Source of the DNA: Micractinium sp. NFX-FRZ
Taxonomy: Eukaryota > Chlorophyta > Trebouxiophyceae > Chlorellales > Chlorellaceae
Assembly (NCBI GenBank): GCA_029339195.1
Contig: JAPTJF010000029.1
Location: 1-64,000, forward strand
DNA: 64,000 nt
Reading direction: 5' to 3'
The position numbers were made by a program, and so were the translations under genes. Each line of letters opens with the position of its first letter. The stretch's first letter is position 1. Positions 31,701 through 43,037 of this stretch are shown here, one piece after another. The notes beneath the pieces were generated by a model. That model did no database searches. It had not been told where the DNA came from and worked only from the letters and a program-made list of their open reading frames with translations.

Positions 31701-34700
31701 AGAAGAACAACAAGGTGGGCACCCTTTGGAGGTCATCTTAATGTTGCCTACTATGACACGCGCCCAACATGTGGGCACGCCGTTGTTGCTCTGCATGCCC
31801 CGCCTTGTTGTTTTGCTTGCTCAGTCAGTGAAGGATGGCAAGGTGGCATGTCTCATGGCTGTTGGGGCGGTGGCAGAGGAGCACAAGCGGACACTTGGTC
31901 TCCCTGTTCTCAGACTTGGTCTCCCTGCTGAGCACCCCTTGCATCTCAACACGGCAAGCACCCACCTGTTGCTGACTTCTGCAGCCGTCACATCACCACC
32001 CCGCCCCCTTGTGTGCCACCGATTGTACAGGTTCAAAGCGTGCACGTGAACCCTGCGGACAACCACCTATTGCTGGCTTCTGCAGCCTATTTCCACATTA
32101 CCACCCCGCCCCCTTGTGTGCCACCAATTGTACAGGTCCAAAGCGTGCACGTGAACCCTGCGGACAACCACCTGGTGATCAGCGCGGGCAATGACTACAG
32201 CGCACGCATCATGGACATACGCAACTTGGTGACAGGTGGGGCGCCAGGGCCGACGGTGGGACGAATATGCGGGCCCAGGGAAGAGATGGGAAGGGCACTC
32301 TGGTGGCCTGGATGCGGGCACGGCTGGACAGGCACGGGAGAGTCGGGCGGGGGAGGCAAGGCAGCGGCTGTCAGTGGGTGGACAGGGGGAGGGGAGGGAG
32401 AGCAGGGAGAGGGGGCAGGAAAGGAGAGGGCGGGAGTGTGCTGAGCTTTATTTCTATTCTGTCTGAACCGCCCCTCCTCCCCGCAGGCGCCAGCGCCGAC
32501 AGCAAGGGCAAGGCGGCGGTGGGCAGCGGCACGGCGGCGCCTGCTGAGCTGGCGGTGCTGCAGCACAGCAAGGTCATCAACAGCGCCTGCTTCAGCCCCA
32601 TCAGCGGTGGGTGGGCGGGAGGGTGGGTGGGCCCAGTGGCAGGCCTGTTTTGCCTGATCACCAGCAGCTGTTCACCAGCGGTGGGGGATGTGCAGAGTGC
32701 ATGCCTGCCCTGCCCTGCTCATCCGGGTGGGTGGGCGTGTGGGCCCAGTGGCAGGCCTGTTGCATTTCAGCCCCATCTTTGGTGGGAGGCTTGGTGGAAG
32801 GGTGACTGGCAGGCCTGCCTGCCTGCCTGCTGGCCTGCCTGCAAACAGGGTCATCTTCCCCCCTGCAGGCAGCAGGTCTCGACCCTAACCCAGCACGCCT
32901 CCTAAGTGTTCTCCTTCTCGCAACCAGTCCATTCAGTTGTGCGCATTGCATGCCGGCCGCATGGCCGTGCCCGCGCGCCTGCATCACATTCAGCCGCGCT
33001 CAGCTGCCAAACCCCTGCCACGGCTGTGCAGGCCGCAAGATCATGACGACCTGCCAGGACAATCGCATCCGTGTGTGGGACTACGCATACGCCGCATCGC
33101 AGGTGGGGGTTTTGGTTCTGGACAGCACAGACGTGCACCTACTGCAAGTAGAGCATAAGGTGGTGGGGCCCTGAGGCCTTGGTCACGTGTTGCAGGGACG
33201 AGACACCAGGCAGCCAGGCAGGCTTGTCCTCCCCCCCATCACGCCATGTGTGTGCCCGCTGCACTCCCCCGGCCCACCCGGCCTACCTCCCTCCTCATCT
33301 ACCCTCCCCTCCGCACCCCACCCCACCGACTCACCCTCCCATGTGACTGCCCTCCTTCCCTGCCCAAACCCCGCAGCCTGCTGACCGGGAGATCGTGCAC
33401 AGCCAGAACTTCAACCGCTACCTGAGCCCCTTCCGGGCGGAGTGGGACCCCAAGGACCCAGCGGAGCGCCTCATCGTGTGCGGCAGGTGTGCGGGAGTGT
33501 GCGTATGAGCTTGGTGTGGGTGTAGGAGGAAGGGAGGTGCGTCAGGGGCGGCCACTGCCTGTCCACCGCCCTCCTCATGCCTGCCGCTGGCCTGTGCTGC
33601 ATTGTCATGCTGCCCTGCATAGCCCTGCCTCGAGGGCATCTGTCCGGTCCGCGTTCGCTCTGCATGTTGCAGAGATATGCCGTGCCGTGCGCTGTGCTGA
33701 GGCGTGCTGTGCTGTGCCGTGCTGTGCCATGCTGCCGCAGGTACATTTCTGAGGACTTTGGCGGCGTGGCGCTGCACCCAGTGGACCTGCTGGACGCAGC
33801 CACAGGTGAGGCTTGTTCTGGAGAGGGGGAGGGGACAACGGCAGGGGAGGGGCTGGGGGAGGCGGCCGGCGCCGGGGAGGCAACGGGGCCTGCAGGCACC
33901 GCCGCTGAGTTGGGGCATGGTGAGGTGGGCTGTGGTGCGGTGGGGCGGGGCACCATGGTGAGGGTGTTTGGCGGTGTGGCACTGCACCACATGTTCCTGC
34001 TGGACGCAGCCACAGGCGAGTGCACCTGTTCAGGTGATGGCATGGTGGTGTGGTGTGGTGTGGTGTGGTGCGTCCGCTGGTACTCAGGGGTGTGTGCGGG
34101 CGTGGCAGTGCACCTGCCCACATTCGCCCTCCGCGCCTGCCCGCCTCCCCCCCATGCCTGCCTGCCTGCTTCCCGCCAGGGGCGCTGGTGGGCGAGCTGG
34201 TGGACCCCAACCTCACAACCATCTGCCCCGTGAACAAACCCCACCCGCGGCTCGACCTGATTGGTGGGTGGGCTGAGCGTGTGAGGGCCGGGTGCTGGGC
34301 TGAGTGGCAACCGTCCCTCTCTACCAGTGTGCAGGGATGGGCTGTGTGCTGGGGCTAGTGGGGTGCCTGTGCCTTGCCCTGGGGACGAGGGCTTTTTGAG
34401 GGGCCCCAGTGGAGTGCATCCAGCATGCTTTTGGGGAGCACCAGAGCGCCTGTACAGTGCTACCAGCAACAGGGACACCGGGAGCACCACCAGCGCCGGG
34501 GAGCAAGGGTTGGAGAGCCTCTGCAGCGCCCTGCCTGCCACTCATGCCGTGCGCTGGCCTGCGCTGCGCCCCTCCGCCTCTGTGTATCGCAGTGACCGGC
34601 AGCAGCAGGTCGCTGTATGCTTGGCGGCCAGCACCAGCGGAGGAGGAGGATGAGGAGGAGGGAGAAGCAGAAGCGGCGGGGCGCGGGCGCAAGGGCGGCG

Positions 34701-35360
34701 GCGGCGGTGGCGGCGGGGGTACCTTCACTCTTAGAGTGAGCTGCCAGTCGGCATAAGCTGCTATGCATTGCTGCATGGGCCTGCTCTTGGGCTGGCAGCT
34801 GTTTTGCCGCGGCATCACTCACGCCGCCTGTGGCCCCTCCTGCCTTGTGCACCTTCCCACTAACGCCATGCGCCACACCCTGCCCCCCTCCCCCCCCTGG
34901 CGGCACGCTGCGTGTGCAGAGCTCCGCCCACTTCATTTCCTTCGATGCCGATCCCGATAAGAAGGGCAAGGGCAAGGGCAAGGGCAAGGCGGCGGCAGCA
35001 ACCACAGCGGGGGCAGCAGCCAGCGCGTCCCCTGCCTCTGCTGCAGCGGCAGCAGCAGCAGGCGACACTCCGCCCTCTGGCAGCGGCAAGGGCAAGGCCC
35101 AGGGCAAGGCCATGGGCAGTGGCAAGGGCAAGGGCAAGGGCAAAGCGGCAGCAGAGGTGGAAGAAGAGGAGGAGGAGGAGGAGGAGGAGGAGGAGGCGCC
35201 GGGGCCCAGCAAGGGTCGCAAACGCAGCAGCGGCACTGGCGGCAGAGGCAGCGGCAGGGGTGGCAGAGGTGGCAGAGGCGGCGGCAGGGGGGGCGGCAAG
35301 CGAGCCCGCAAGCAGCAGCAGGAGGATGAAGAGCAGGAGGAGGAGGGTGGCGATGAGTAG
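28758..35360 (+). CDS. DDB2: DNA damage-binding protein 2 (plant-type, zinc-knuckle WD40)
   Basis: Seventeen exons: 28758-28994, 29201-29256, 29500-29562, 29965-30054, 30386-30491, 30732-30791, 30956-31072, 31311-31443, 31611-31714, 32136-32235, 32487-32606, 33032-33102, 33377-33486, 33741-33805, 34180-34263, 34593-34735 and 34920-35360, giving 699 residues. An acidic N-terminus leads to two Cys/His clusters (CGQRGHIAGFVGAKYIDC; CYLCGQRGHSTMTC, a canonical CCHC knuckle), the layout of land-plant DDB2. A WD40 propeller follows (for example TCLEFHPTLDHLVLSGDKHG and CQDNRIRVWDYAY). DDB2 recognises UV photoproducts and links to DDB1-CUL4 in global-genome repair. The DDB1-contacting WDxR motif reads MDIR here (Trp to Met). 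The last exon adds about 145 residues of Gly-Lys repeats, a polyGlu run and an RGG-like tail not seen in typical DDB2. Intron 3 has a GC donor. Confidence 0.93.
30239..30270 (+). repeat. Intronic copy of the start of DDB2 exon 5
   Basis: An acceptor plus CCGCCGCCCCCGCAGGC is repeated upstream of the true exon start at 30386, including a usable-looking TTGCAG acceptor that is closer to consensus than the TGTAG used downstream. Confidence 0.75.
31194..31249 (+). repeat. Intronic copy of the start of DDB2 exon 8
   Basis: This includes a CCACAG acceptor and codes LFDVETGCPNTVSDA, against LFDVETGCSNTVYDA at the real exon (31311). Splicing to this copy would run into a TGA at about 31264. Confidence 0.88.
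31955..32135 (+). repeat. Tandem ~105-bp repeat spanning the DDB2 intron 9/exon 10 boundary
   Basis: A unit of 105 bp (32031-32135) contains the first codons of exon 10 (VQSVHVNPADNHL) and the rest of the intron up to its TACAG acceptor. A partial unit precedes it (31955-32030) and the real exon start follows at 32136. There are thus two near-identical acceptors, at 32030 and 32135. Confidence 0.9.
33960..34021 (+). repeat. Intronic copy of the 3' edge of DDB2 exon 14
   Basis: It repeats the end of the exon at 33750-33808 (LLDAATG) about 210 bp downstream. The donor there is GGCGAG instead of GGTGAG. Confidence 0.85.
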
Positions 35361-36258
35361 CTGGCACCTTCGGGTACCTGGCGCCAGGTCAGCACCACGA
35401 CCAGTGATGTGGCGCCCTGGTAACCTCACTCACCGGCCAGCGCCCTGACGCCATGCTGACGTGTCGCCCCGTTGCCGCTCGGATGGGGCCGAACATTGCC
35501 CACGGCTCCCTACACCCGCCAGCGCACACCACTGCTTTGAGCACCCACCTACCCATGTCCATGACACCGCAGTACAACATGGCTGCTGCATGTCGTAACC
35601 ACCCACCTGCTGCTGCTGCTGCTGCTTACCTCTTCTGACTCTCTTCGGCACCTTCCCGCATTTCTCAGGACAATCACTCGATGCATCAGCTTGCACGTGC
35701 CTTCTGCTCCCTCCGCACCGCCAAGTGGTGCCCCTGTCCTGCTCCCCGCCCACCTAAATGCCTTGTAAATTGGCGTATCAAACATAAGAAGTAGCGGGGA
35801 TGCCTGCCTGTTGCTTCGCAGGGCGCTGCCCTGGGCCAAAGCCATCAACGTCACACAAGGCCATGCAAGCAGTGCTGCGCCGGCGCCAGGCGGGCGTGCA
35901 GGGTGTCCCTCCCGGCAGTGGTCACTTGCGCCTCCCTCGGGACTCTGTTTTCAACACCCTTCGTAACTTGAGGGCAGCTTATCTCCCCATAGGGGGCGAC
36001 TCCGCAAAACCGCACTCTTCAAGTGCTCGCCCTCGACTCTCGTCTGCATCCCGCCCTGGAGGCGCCCCCAGTACCAACTAGAAGCATGCTCAGTGCCGCA
36101 GCTGGCTCGGACTTCAGCGGCCAGGCGGCTTCCCGTTGATACCCGACAGTGGCGGCGGCGGGCCTGCAAAGGTCACAGGCCTGTATTCCTGAGGCTTTCA
36201 AGGCAACTCTAACCCATATGCACCTGCGTAATCACATTTATCTGCTCGGCAGAACCTC
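35361..36258. other. Intergenic region, DDB2 to glycoside hydrolase
   Basis: About 900 bp. No coding pattern is convincing. It presumably holds the DDB2 3' UTR and the promoter of the hydrolase gene. Confidence 0.5.
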
Positions 36259-39200
36259 ATGATGCCAGTTTGGATGGCAGCAGTCCTGCTATGCCACATG
36301 CTGCTGGCCCCAGGTGCGTCAGGTCGGGTGGCAACCCGCTGGCCCCGCCTCAAGTGCAACCCATCCTGTGGTGAAGAGCTGCAATATCTAGACCAGCCAC
36401 CCAAGTGACGCCCTCTTCTTCCTCTCCCTCCATCCGTCCCAACAACTGCCCCTGCTTGCACCGCTATGTGCCTGCTCCGCCGCACTCGCCGCACCCTGAA
36501 TGCACCCGTTTGCCCTCGCTTGTCCTGCAGCTGCGTCGGCAGGCAACCTGCTCACCAACCCAGGTTTCTCCCCAGCCTTGGGGCAGTACCCCGTCAGCTT
36601 AAGTAACGGCAACATATCAGGCACTCTGCTCACAGGGTGGGGGGACAACACCGACTGGGCGGGGCCGAGCATCCGCATTCGGTACACACCCCAGAGCGGC
36701 GCCGCCTGCGGCGGTGGCCACCCGCACTGTCTGCGAGCCAGCATCAGCGGGCCGTTCATGCAGTTTGGCCAGACCTTGCAGCTGGATGGCGGCAGGGCGT
36801 ACCGCCTCGCCTTGTGGATGCGCGCTGTGCCACTTGCGGGCAGCAGGCTGTCGGGGGCGGTGGTCTCCCTGCACCTGCGCCAGGCTGGCGAGCCTTACGT
36901 TGATTATGGGCAAGTGAGTAGCTAGCTGGCACGGGAAGACTGCAGCTGCTCCTTGGCACCCGCATGCATCATCATCAGTCGAGCTGCACCGATAGCAGGG
37001 CCGCCCGCTTTGTGCCTACCCGCGTGCAGCACCGTGTGTCTCATGCTGCACCTGCTTGCTGTGTGACACGGACCACCCCCTGCTCCGTGCACGCAGGCCA
37101 GCATGGTGGCTGATGCCAGCTGGCGCCAGCTGGCGCTCACCTCTGCGGCGGTACCGGCCACTGCCTCGCATCAGCCAGCTGATTGCTTCTTTCAAATCGT
37201 CGCTGGAGGCCCGGCTACTGTGTGGCTGGCAGGGGCTAGTTTAGTGCTTTCCCGCCCGGGGGAAACCCAAGGCGCGGTGGTGCTGGCGCCGCCAGCGGCG
37301 CTCCCCGTGCCACGCGTCTACTTTGGCCTGCATGCTGCGGGGATGTTTGGCGACACGTGGTGGTGGGCGGAGCCTGAGCCGTTTAGGCATGTCTACGACT
37401 GGCCAAAGCTTGATTTTGGCACGTTTCGCACCTGGGACAGCGGCGTGATGTGGAGTCAAATCCAGGTAAGACCAGGTGCACACGGCTTCTGGCTGGCTGG
37501 GTGATTGATGAGGGAGGTTGGGATGCATGGCGGAGATCAGGGGCATGCTGTGGCGCGGCCAAGGAGGCCTCTGGGTGCTGGTTTCTTGGTACATGGGCAT
37601 AGCCGAGCCGGCACAGCTTCCTGGTATAGCTGGCATTGGTGGAGTGATTCACAGCGGCCCGGCCGCTGGCGCACAAAGGGCAGTGCCTGACAGTGCTGCC
37701 CCTCCCCTGCCCCCTTTGTGGTGCAGCCCAACAAGCGTGGGCAGTTCAACTTCACCCTGTGCGACCACATCATCGAGCAGGCCTGGAAGCGCCAGCAGAA
37801 GGTCCGGCCAGCAGCCGGGGCAGGGCGGGCTGCTGCTAGAGAGGATGCACCTGAAGCCCTGCCAAGCCCTGTTTCAGCCTGGCGCTCCAATCCTCCCCGG
37901 CTGACAGCTGACACGGTGATTGTGCTTTGTGTGCCGTCCCCCCTGCAGGTTGTGTTCACTCTGGGCCAGACCCCGCCCTGGGCCTCCTCCCGCCCAGCAG
38001 AGCCGGCCACGTATGGCCCGGGGCTAGGCTCGCCGCCCAAGCGCCTGGCAGACTGGCAAGCGTTTGTCACAGCCCTGGCTCGCAGGTACAGGGGCAAGAT
38101 TCACGCTTACGAGGTGAGGAGCACCGCCCTTGAAGGATGCCTGCCTGCCTGCCTGCCTGCCTGCAAGGTCACTTGCTGGTGCTGCGGCCCCACACAGCCT
38201 GTCTGCGGGGCTGGCCGCTCTCTCCTTGACCCTGCCTGCCTGGCCGGCCAGCTGCTGGCCGGTGCGCACCTTTTGCGGTGGGGGGTGGCCTGGAGGCCTT
38301 CCGGCCAGCCTGCTGCCGGAGCACGCGGTGCCACTAAGGCCCCTGCTGTGCATGCTGCGCCACCAGGGCCCCTGCTGCGCATGCTGCGCAACCAGGGCCC
38401 CTGCTGTGCGTGCTGCGCCACCTGGCCCCGCAGGTCTGGAACGAGCCCGACATCCAAGGGGAGTGGGGCTTCTTCAACGGCTCTCCACAAGACTTGGTTC
38501 AATTGGAGCGGGCCACAGCCGATGTGCTGGCAAAAGAAGATCCAGCAGCACTGCTGCTCACGCCCCCCATGTCTGGGGGCGACAGCGGCGGGGCGCACCA
38601 GTGGACGAGGGCCTACCTGGCCGCGGGGGGCGGGCGGCGGGCGGCGGGCGTGGCCTGGCACGCCTACGTGGCGGCGCCAGAGGCGGCGGTCGGCGTCGTG
38701 GCCACTCTGCGCCAGGTGCGTGCTGACCTGGCGTGGAGGCTGAGCTGTACAGTGGGAGCTGGTGGAGCTCTGTGCCCTTCCATAGGGCCTTTCTATAGGG
38801 ACCTACAGGGCCTTTCCATAGGCCCTTGCTATAGGGACCTACGTAGCTGCTGACCTGATGGCATCAGGTGCCCCCCGAAGCTGCTGGCCTGCTGCCCGGT
38901 GGAGCTCTGTGCCCCTGCTTCTCAATGAAGTAGAGGACCACCAGCCCCGCACACCTTCCCTGCTGCGCAGCTGCTGGCCGTGCACGGCCTGCGACACCTG
39001 CCTGTGTGGAACACCGAGGGCGGGCTGGACGTGCAGCACACGGGGACCAACGGCACAAGTGCTGCAGGCTTTGTGGCCCGCTCGCTGCTGATCCACTGGG
39101 CCCTGCAGCTCCAGGCCTCCTGCTGGTACACATACAACGCACAGCCGCAGGTGGGTGGGCGGCAGCACAGCACAGCACACCAGACCACAGCACAGCACAG

Positions 39201-39926
39201 CACAGCACGTTTGCTGCACCAGCTGGACTTGCGCATGCTGCACTTGAGCATGAGTGCAACCGGTGCTGGCATGCTGGGTGTGCAGCCAAATCGAATTGCC
39301 CCCTGCTGCCTGGAAGCTTCCGAGTTCACTCACACGTGCACGTCATGCACGCATGCATGCTCGTCCTGCCCCTGCATTGCAGTATGAGGGCCTGACTGCC
39401 GTGCTGCCCAGCGGCCAGAGAGACCCCGCCCGGCTGGGCCCAGGTGGCAAGGCATACCAGCAGGTCAGGTGGCACCGGTGCCAGCAACCTCGACATTTTT
39501 GCTTTGTTCTGCCAATTCGTTTTGCCTCGCTCTGGTTGACAGCGCCTTGCCCTGCGAGGCGCGAGGAGGCCAGGGCAGCGCTGTGAGCATGCTTGCATCC
39601 TGGTTGCCACCAGCACACCGTCCCCACTCCCAAACCCTGCACCGCCCCCCACTCAGGTGATGGCCTGGATGCTGGGCGCCCGCATGGTGTCACTCTCCTC
39701 ACGCCCAGACGGCATATGGATAGCTGCGCTGCGGCGGGAGGGCGGCAGCACCGGGCCGCTGCGCTCCTGGGCTGCCTGGCGGCCCGCTGGCCCCGCTCAG
39801 CTGCTGCTGCCTGCTGCGTGGCGGGCCAGCACCTGGCAGGACGCACTCACTGGGCGGGTCACCCGCATTGGGGGCAGCAAGTCGGTGGCAGTGGGGGAAG
39901 TGCCGCGTCTGATTGCTGGCGCCTGA
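36259..39926 (+). CDS. Secreted clan GH-A glycoside hydrolase (GH39/PslG-like) with N-terminal carbohydrate-binding-like domain
   Basis: Exons 36259-36313, 36531-36913, 37097-37465, 37727-37801, 37949-38113, 38434-38715, 38971-39150, 39383-39463 and 39657-39926 give 619 residues. Residues 1-22 (MMPVWMAAVLLCHMLLAPAA) are a clear signal peptide. Residues 24 to about 195 start NLLTNPGF and look like a beta-sandwich carbohydrate-binding module of the CBM4/9 type. The catalytic (beta/alpha)8 domain follows: RTWDSGVMWSQIQP, then TLGQTPPWASSRP, the acid/base Glu353 in EVWNEPD, and the probable nucleophile Glu459 in PVWNTEGG. These features match bacterial-like GH39/PslG-type endo-glycosidases of clan A. 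A role in remodelling cell-wall or extracellular polysaccharide is inferred; the substrate is unknown. The second ATG (36262) could also serve as start. Confidence 0.88.
38339..38430 (+). repeat. ~29-bp tandem repeat next to a splice acceptor
   Basis: About three imperfect copies of a unit around GCCCCTGCTGTGCATGCTGC lead directly into the CCCCGCAG acceptor of exon 6 of the hydrolase gene. Confidence 0.75.
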
Positions 39927-41535
39927 CCTCTCTGGCAAATGTCAATGCTGTAGAGCTACTGTCTAGCATCTGTAGGTCTTAAGTGCGTGTTTTTATCGCG
40001 ACAGAGAAGATGAGCACAGCAGCAGCCGCCTGCCGGCTCCGCCGCCATCCACGGACAGGTTAAGCTGCCCAGCAAAGCTGCACACCCCTTGCGGTGCCGG
40101 CACACGCTCCGATGCCCCTCCACTTCCTGCCAGTCTGAGCATGCAAGCTTCCCAGCAGCCTCTCTATGCCAAAGCGCCGCCAGCAGCAGCCCTGTTGCTG
40201 ATCTCGCACAAGAGGAGGAGCCTCACAGTCTCCTGAAGCACCGGCACAGCCCGCCCTTCTGGTGCCATCCCAGCTCACACCCCCACCAGTCAGCACCTGT
40301 CAGCAACCAAAGGTTTGGGTTGTTCGGTTACACCAAGGACAGACGGCAAAGGGAGACGTGGAGCGAGCGGGTGGGTGAGTATGCGATGCATGTCGTGAGA
40401 ACGGGGGAGAGGGCTGGTTGGGAAAAGAAGCAAGCGAGTGGGGGAAGGCCGGCGAGGGCGGCGGGGGGCAGTGCACAAACAAGGCCATCGTGAGGGGAGG
40501 GGGGACATGGCCAGGGCGGAGCAAGCAGGACAGGGGATCGCCGCTCCCCAAGGCGAGGCAGCAGGGGGGATGGGTGGGTTACGAGCTCGGCGAGTGTTGA
40601 GATAGCAGGGGGCCGGGGAGAAGGGGACAGGGCAGGGGCAGGGGTCCCTCAAGTGGCAGGGACGGCACGCCCTGCCCACGGCCCGGTCCCCAGGGGAATG
40701 AAGATCAAGCGAAACGAGAGACGAGCAAGGGAGAAGGGGAAGAGGACAGACAGGTGTGTGGGTGAGGCGGCCCGGTCGCAGGCCCGGCGGCCATCAACAG
40801 CGGGATGCAGTGAGCGCGGGGCGGGGACGGCACGCACGCTAAATCAAGGCAGGGGCGAGGCAGCTCCTTCAAGCGAGCTGGACACTCAATAAGCGGCCTG
40901 ATCGGTTTGGAAAGCGTGCTGCGGGGCCAAACGGGGAAAGGGGGTTAGAAGAAAGACGGGCGGTGGACAGGGAAGGATGGGGCGGGACGGAGAGGAGGGC
41001 TGCACGCTTGCGTGCGGCAGGGGGCTGCGCACCCCCCGGCCGCTCACCTGGCGGGGCGTTGGAGGCCGGCGGCCGGCGGGGTGCAGTACAGGGAGGGCAT
41101 GCATCTCACGTGTGCGAGGCGGCGCCGCACCCGCCAGGCTGCCTGACGGCATGCAGGGCGGGGCGGGCGCTGACAGGGTGGGTGGGTCGCTTACGAAATG
41201 GTTTTTCTTGGGTTGTTCATTCATTCATTGGGAGGCAGCGGGGGCGCCACCCCATCCTGCCGGGGCGAGGTGGGTGGGTGGGTGGGCGGCTGCGCCCGCA
41301 TGTTGCGTGCACAGGCGCAAGCAAGCCTGGCAGCTGGCGGGCCGGCAGGAGGGCCGGCCTGCAGGCTTGCTGCCTGTGGCATGAGCGGCAGCCGGCAGCA
41401 AGACAGCCTGGTGCCATCTGATGACAGGCTGAGGGAGCAGCAGCACGAGCCAGGCAGGACGTCTGCCAGCCCGCTCAGGCGGCCTGCACGCTGCCCACGC
41501 TGGCTGGCTGGATGGCCAGCAAGGCGTGCCAGCTG
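39927..41535. other. Convergent intergenic region, hydrolase to HPt
   Basis: 1.6 kb between convergent stop codons. It is GC-rich with G-rich stretches on the plus strand (40360-41060). I find no exon-like sequence with splice sites and conserved protein, so it is probably long 3' UTRs. Confidence 0.45.
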
Positions 41536-42428
41536 TCACTGCCCGCCGCTCAGCTGCTTCCTCTGGTTCTCCAGCGCCATGAACTGCTCCAGCCTGACCT
41601 TGAGCACGGCGAAGCTGTCCCGAAGCTGCGCCACCAGCGCCTGGCAGGCGCCCTGGTTGTGCGCGTGGCACGCGTCCCTCAGCTGCACGCACAGACCCGC
41701 CATGGTGTGGGCGCCAAAGGACGCGCTGCTGCCCTTGAACTGGTGCACCAGGGCATCAATCTGCAGCAGGCAGGGGCGCAGCGCCGGGCGGTGTGGGTCG
41801 CATGGATGGGTTTGTGCAGGTGACGCTCAGAGGCGCGGGTGCGGCGGCTGCGGCTGAGAGCGCGCGACCTGGCACAAGGGGCGGGGCAGCGCCTGCCAGC
41901 CAAGCCCTCACCCGCCGGCTCAGGCTGCCCACAAATACAGGCTGCAGGCTGGCAGCCTGCTTGCCCAGAACATGCATCAGCGCGCCACGCCGTCTGCAGC
42001 CCAGCCTGCCTGCCGTGCCGCGCCCCACCCTGCACGCTACCGCATGCTGCACAGCGCACGCCGGCGGAGGGGACGTGCCTGGCTGTAGCTGGGTGCTGGC
42101 TCCTGCAGCTTGACATGCAGCGTGTCAATCTTGGAGGCTGAGTCCTCAAAGTACAGCTCCACCACCTCAGACACAAAGTCAGGATTGCTGTCGTCCTGCA
42201 GCAAGACGCAAGTGCGGGCGTTCAGAGGACGCCGGGGGCGGCGGGGCGGCAGCAGTGATGCAGCTGGCTGCTGCTGGCATGCATGCAATGCAGGCTCTAC
42301 AGCAATTTCGGCTTCCTACTTGCCTGTAGCTGTATGAGCTGCAGGAACTGGTCGTCTAGCAGGCCCTCCTGCACTGACTGGTGCAAGAGGGCCTGGATGT
42401 GCTGCTCCACCGCCGCCGCCGCCGCCAT
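41536..42428 (-). CDS. Histidine-containing phosphotransfer protein (AHP-like)
   Basis: Exons on the minus strand: 42428-42324, 42195-42079 and 41760-41536, giving 148 residues, the size of land-plant AHPs. The protein is one HPt four-helix domain. The N-terminal helix ends EGLLDDQFLQLIQLQDDSNP, followed by DFVSEVVELYFEDS. The phospho-accepting His80 lies in VHQFKGSSASFGA. AHPs carry phosphate from hybrid sensor kinases to response regulators, in plants chiefly for cytokinin-type signalling. In an alga the input kinase is unknown. Both introns use GC donors (GCAAGT and GCACGT). This was decided because only these junctions give the gap-free AHP alignment across DDSNPDF and SYSQIDALVHQ. The start ATG is the first in frame and opens a short Ala run. 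Confidence 0.94.
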
Positions 42429-43037
42429 GGCTGGGCGCCTTACAACTCGGGGCTGTCGCTGGCCGTCCCGCGGCGCCTACTGGCTGCCTGACTTGAACGG
42501 GCGAGGGAGAGGGCCTCCACCCTGCAACACGCACACCGACTGCTTGGGCAGAAGGGCTGTTCAGCAAAGGCGCTCTGGGGCTGCAAATCAGGTGCCTGGG
42601 CGGGCTCAGAGGGCAGTGTGAAGCGGCGGGAAGGATGCTGAGCAAAGTCGGGGAGTGACACCAAATCAGGGCAGGGTTCGATGGGTGGTGTTCACGATTC
42701 TGTGTGCCCAGCTCGTGGCGGCGGCAAGCGCTTCCGCGATTGTGCGCGATGCCTGCGCTTGTAAAACTTAAAACACAGCGTCTGCAAAGCCCAGGCGCCG
42801 AATTTGAATAAGGTTGGGGAGTCCTGCAGCACGGTGGGAGGTGCACCCCTGGCCCGCTGCGGCCTCCCGCCATTCAACCTCACCTGCTCCTATTGACAGG
42901 CGCTCAGCAAACCCCTTCTTAAAGCCATCACTCTAGCAGAAGCATGATCACACGCAAGTGGAAGATCTGCTGCTGCACAGGCGGATGCTTGATGGAAGTA
43001 ATGGCGGGAACACGTGTGCCGTGGGGCCCCAACATTG
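42429..43037. other. Intergenic region upstream of HPt (both neighbours on minus strand)
   Basis: About 600 bp: HPt promoter/5' UTR and the 3' UTR of the RS-rich gene. No gene seen. Confidence 0.5.

Noticed and set aside
38770..38845. Repeated CCATAGGGCCTTTCTATAGG motifs in a hydrolase intron, as a possible regulatory array
   Set aside because: Only two or three imperfect units of low complexity. Most simply intronic slippage.
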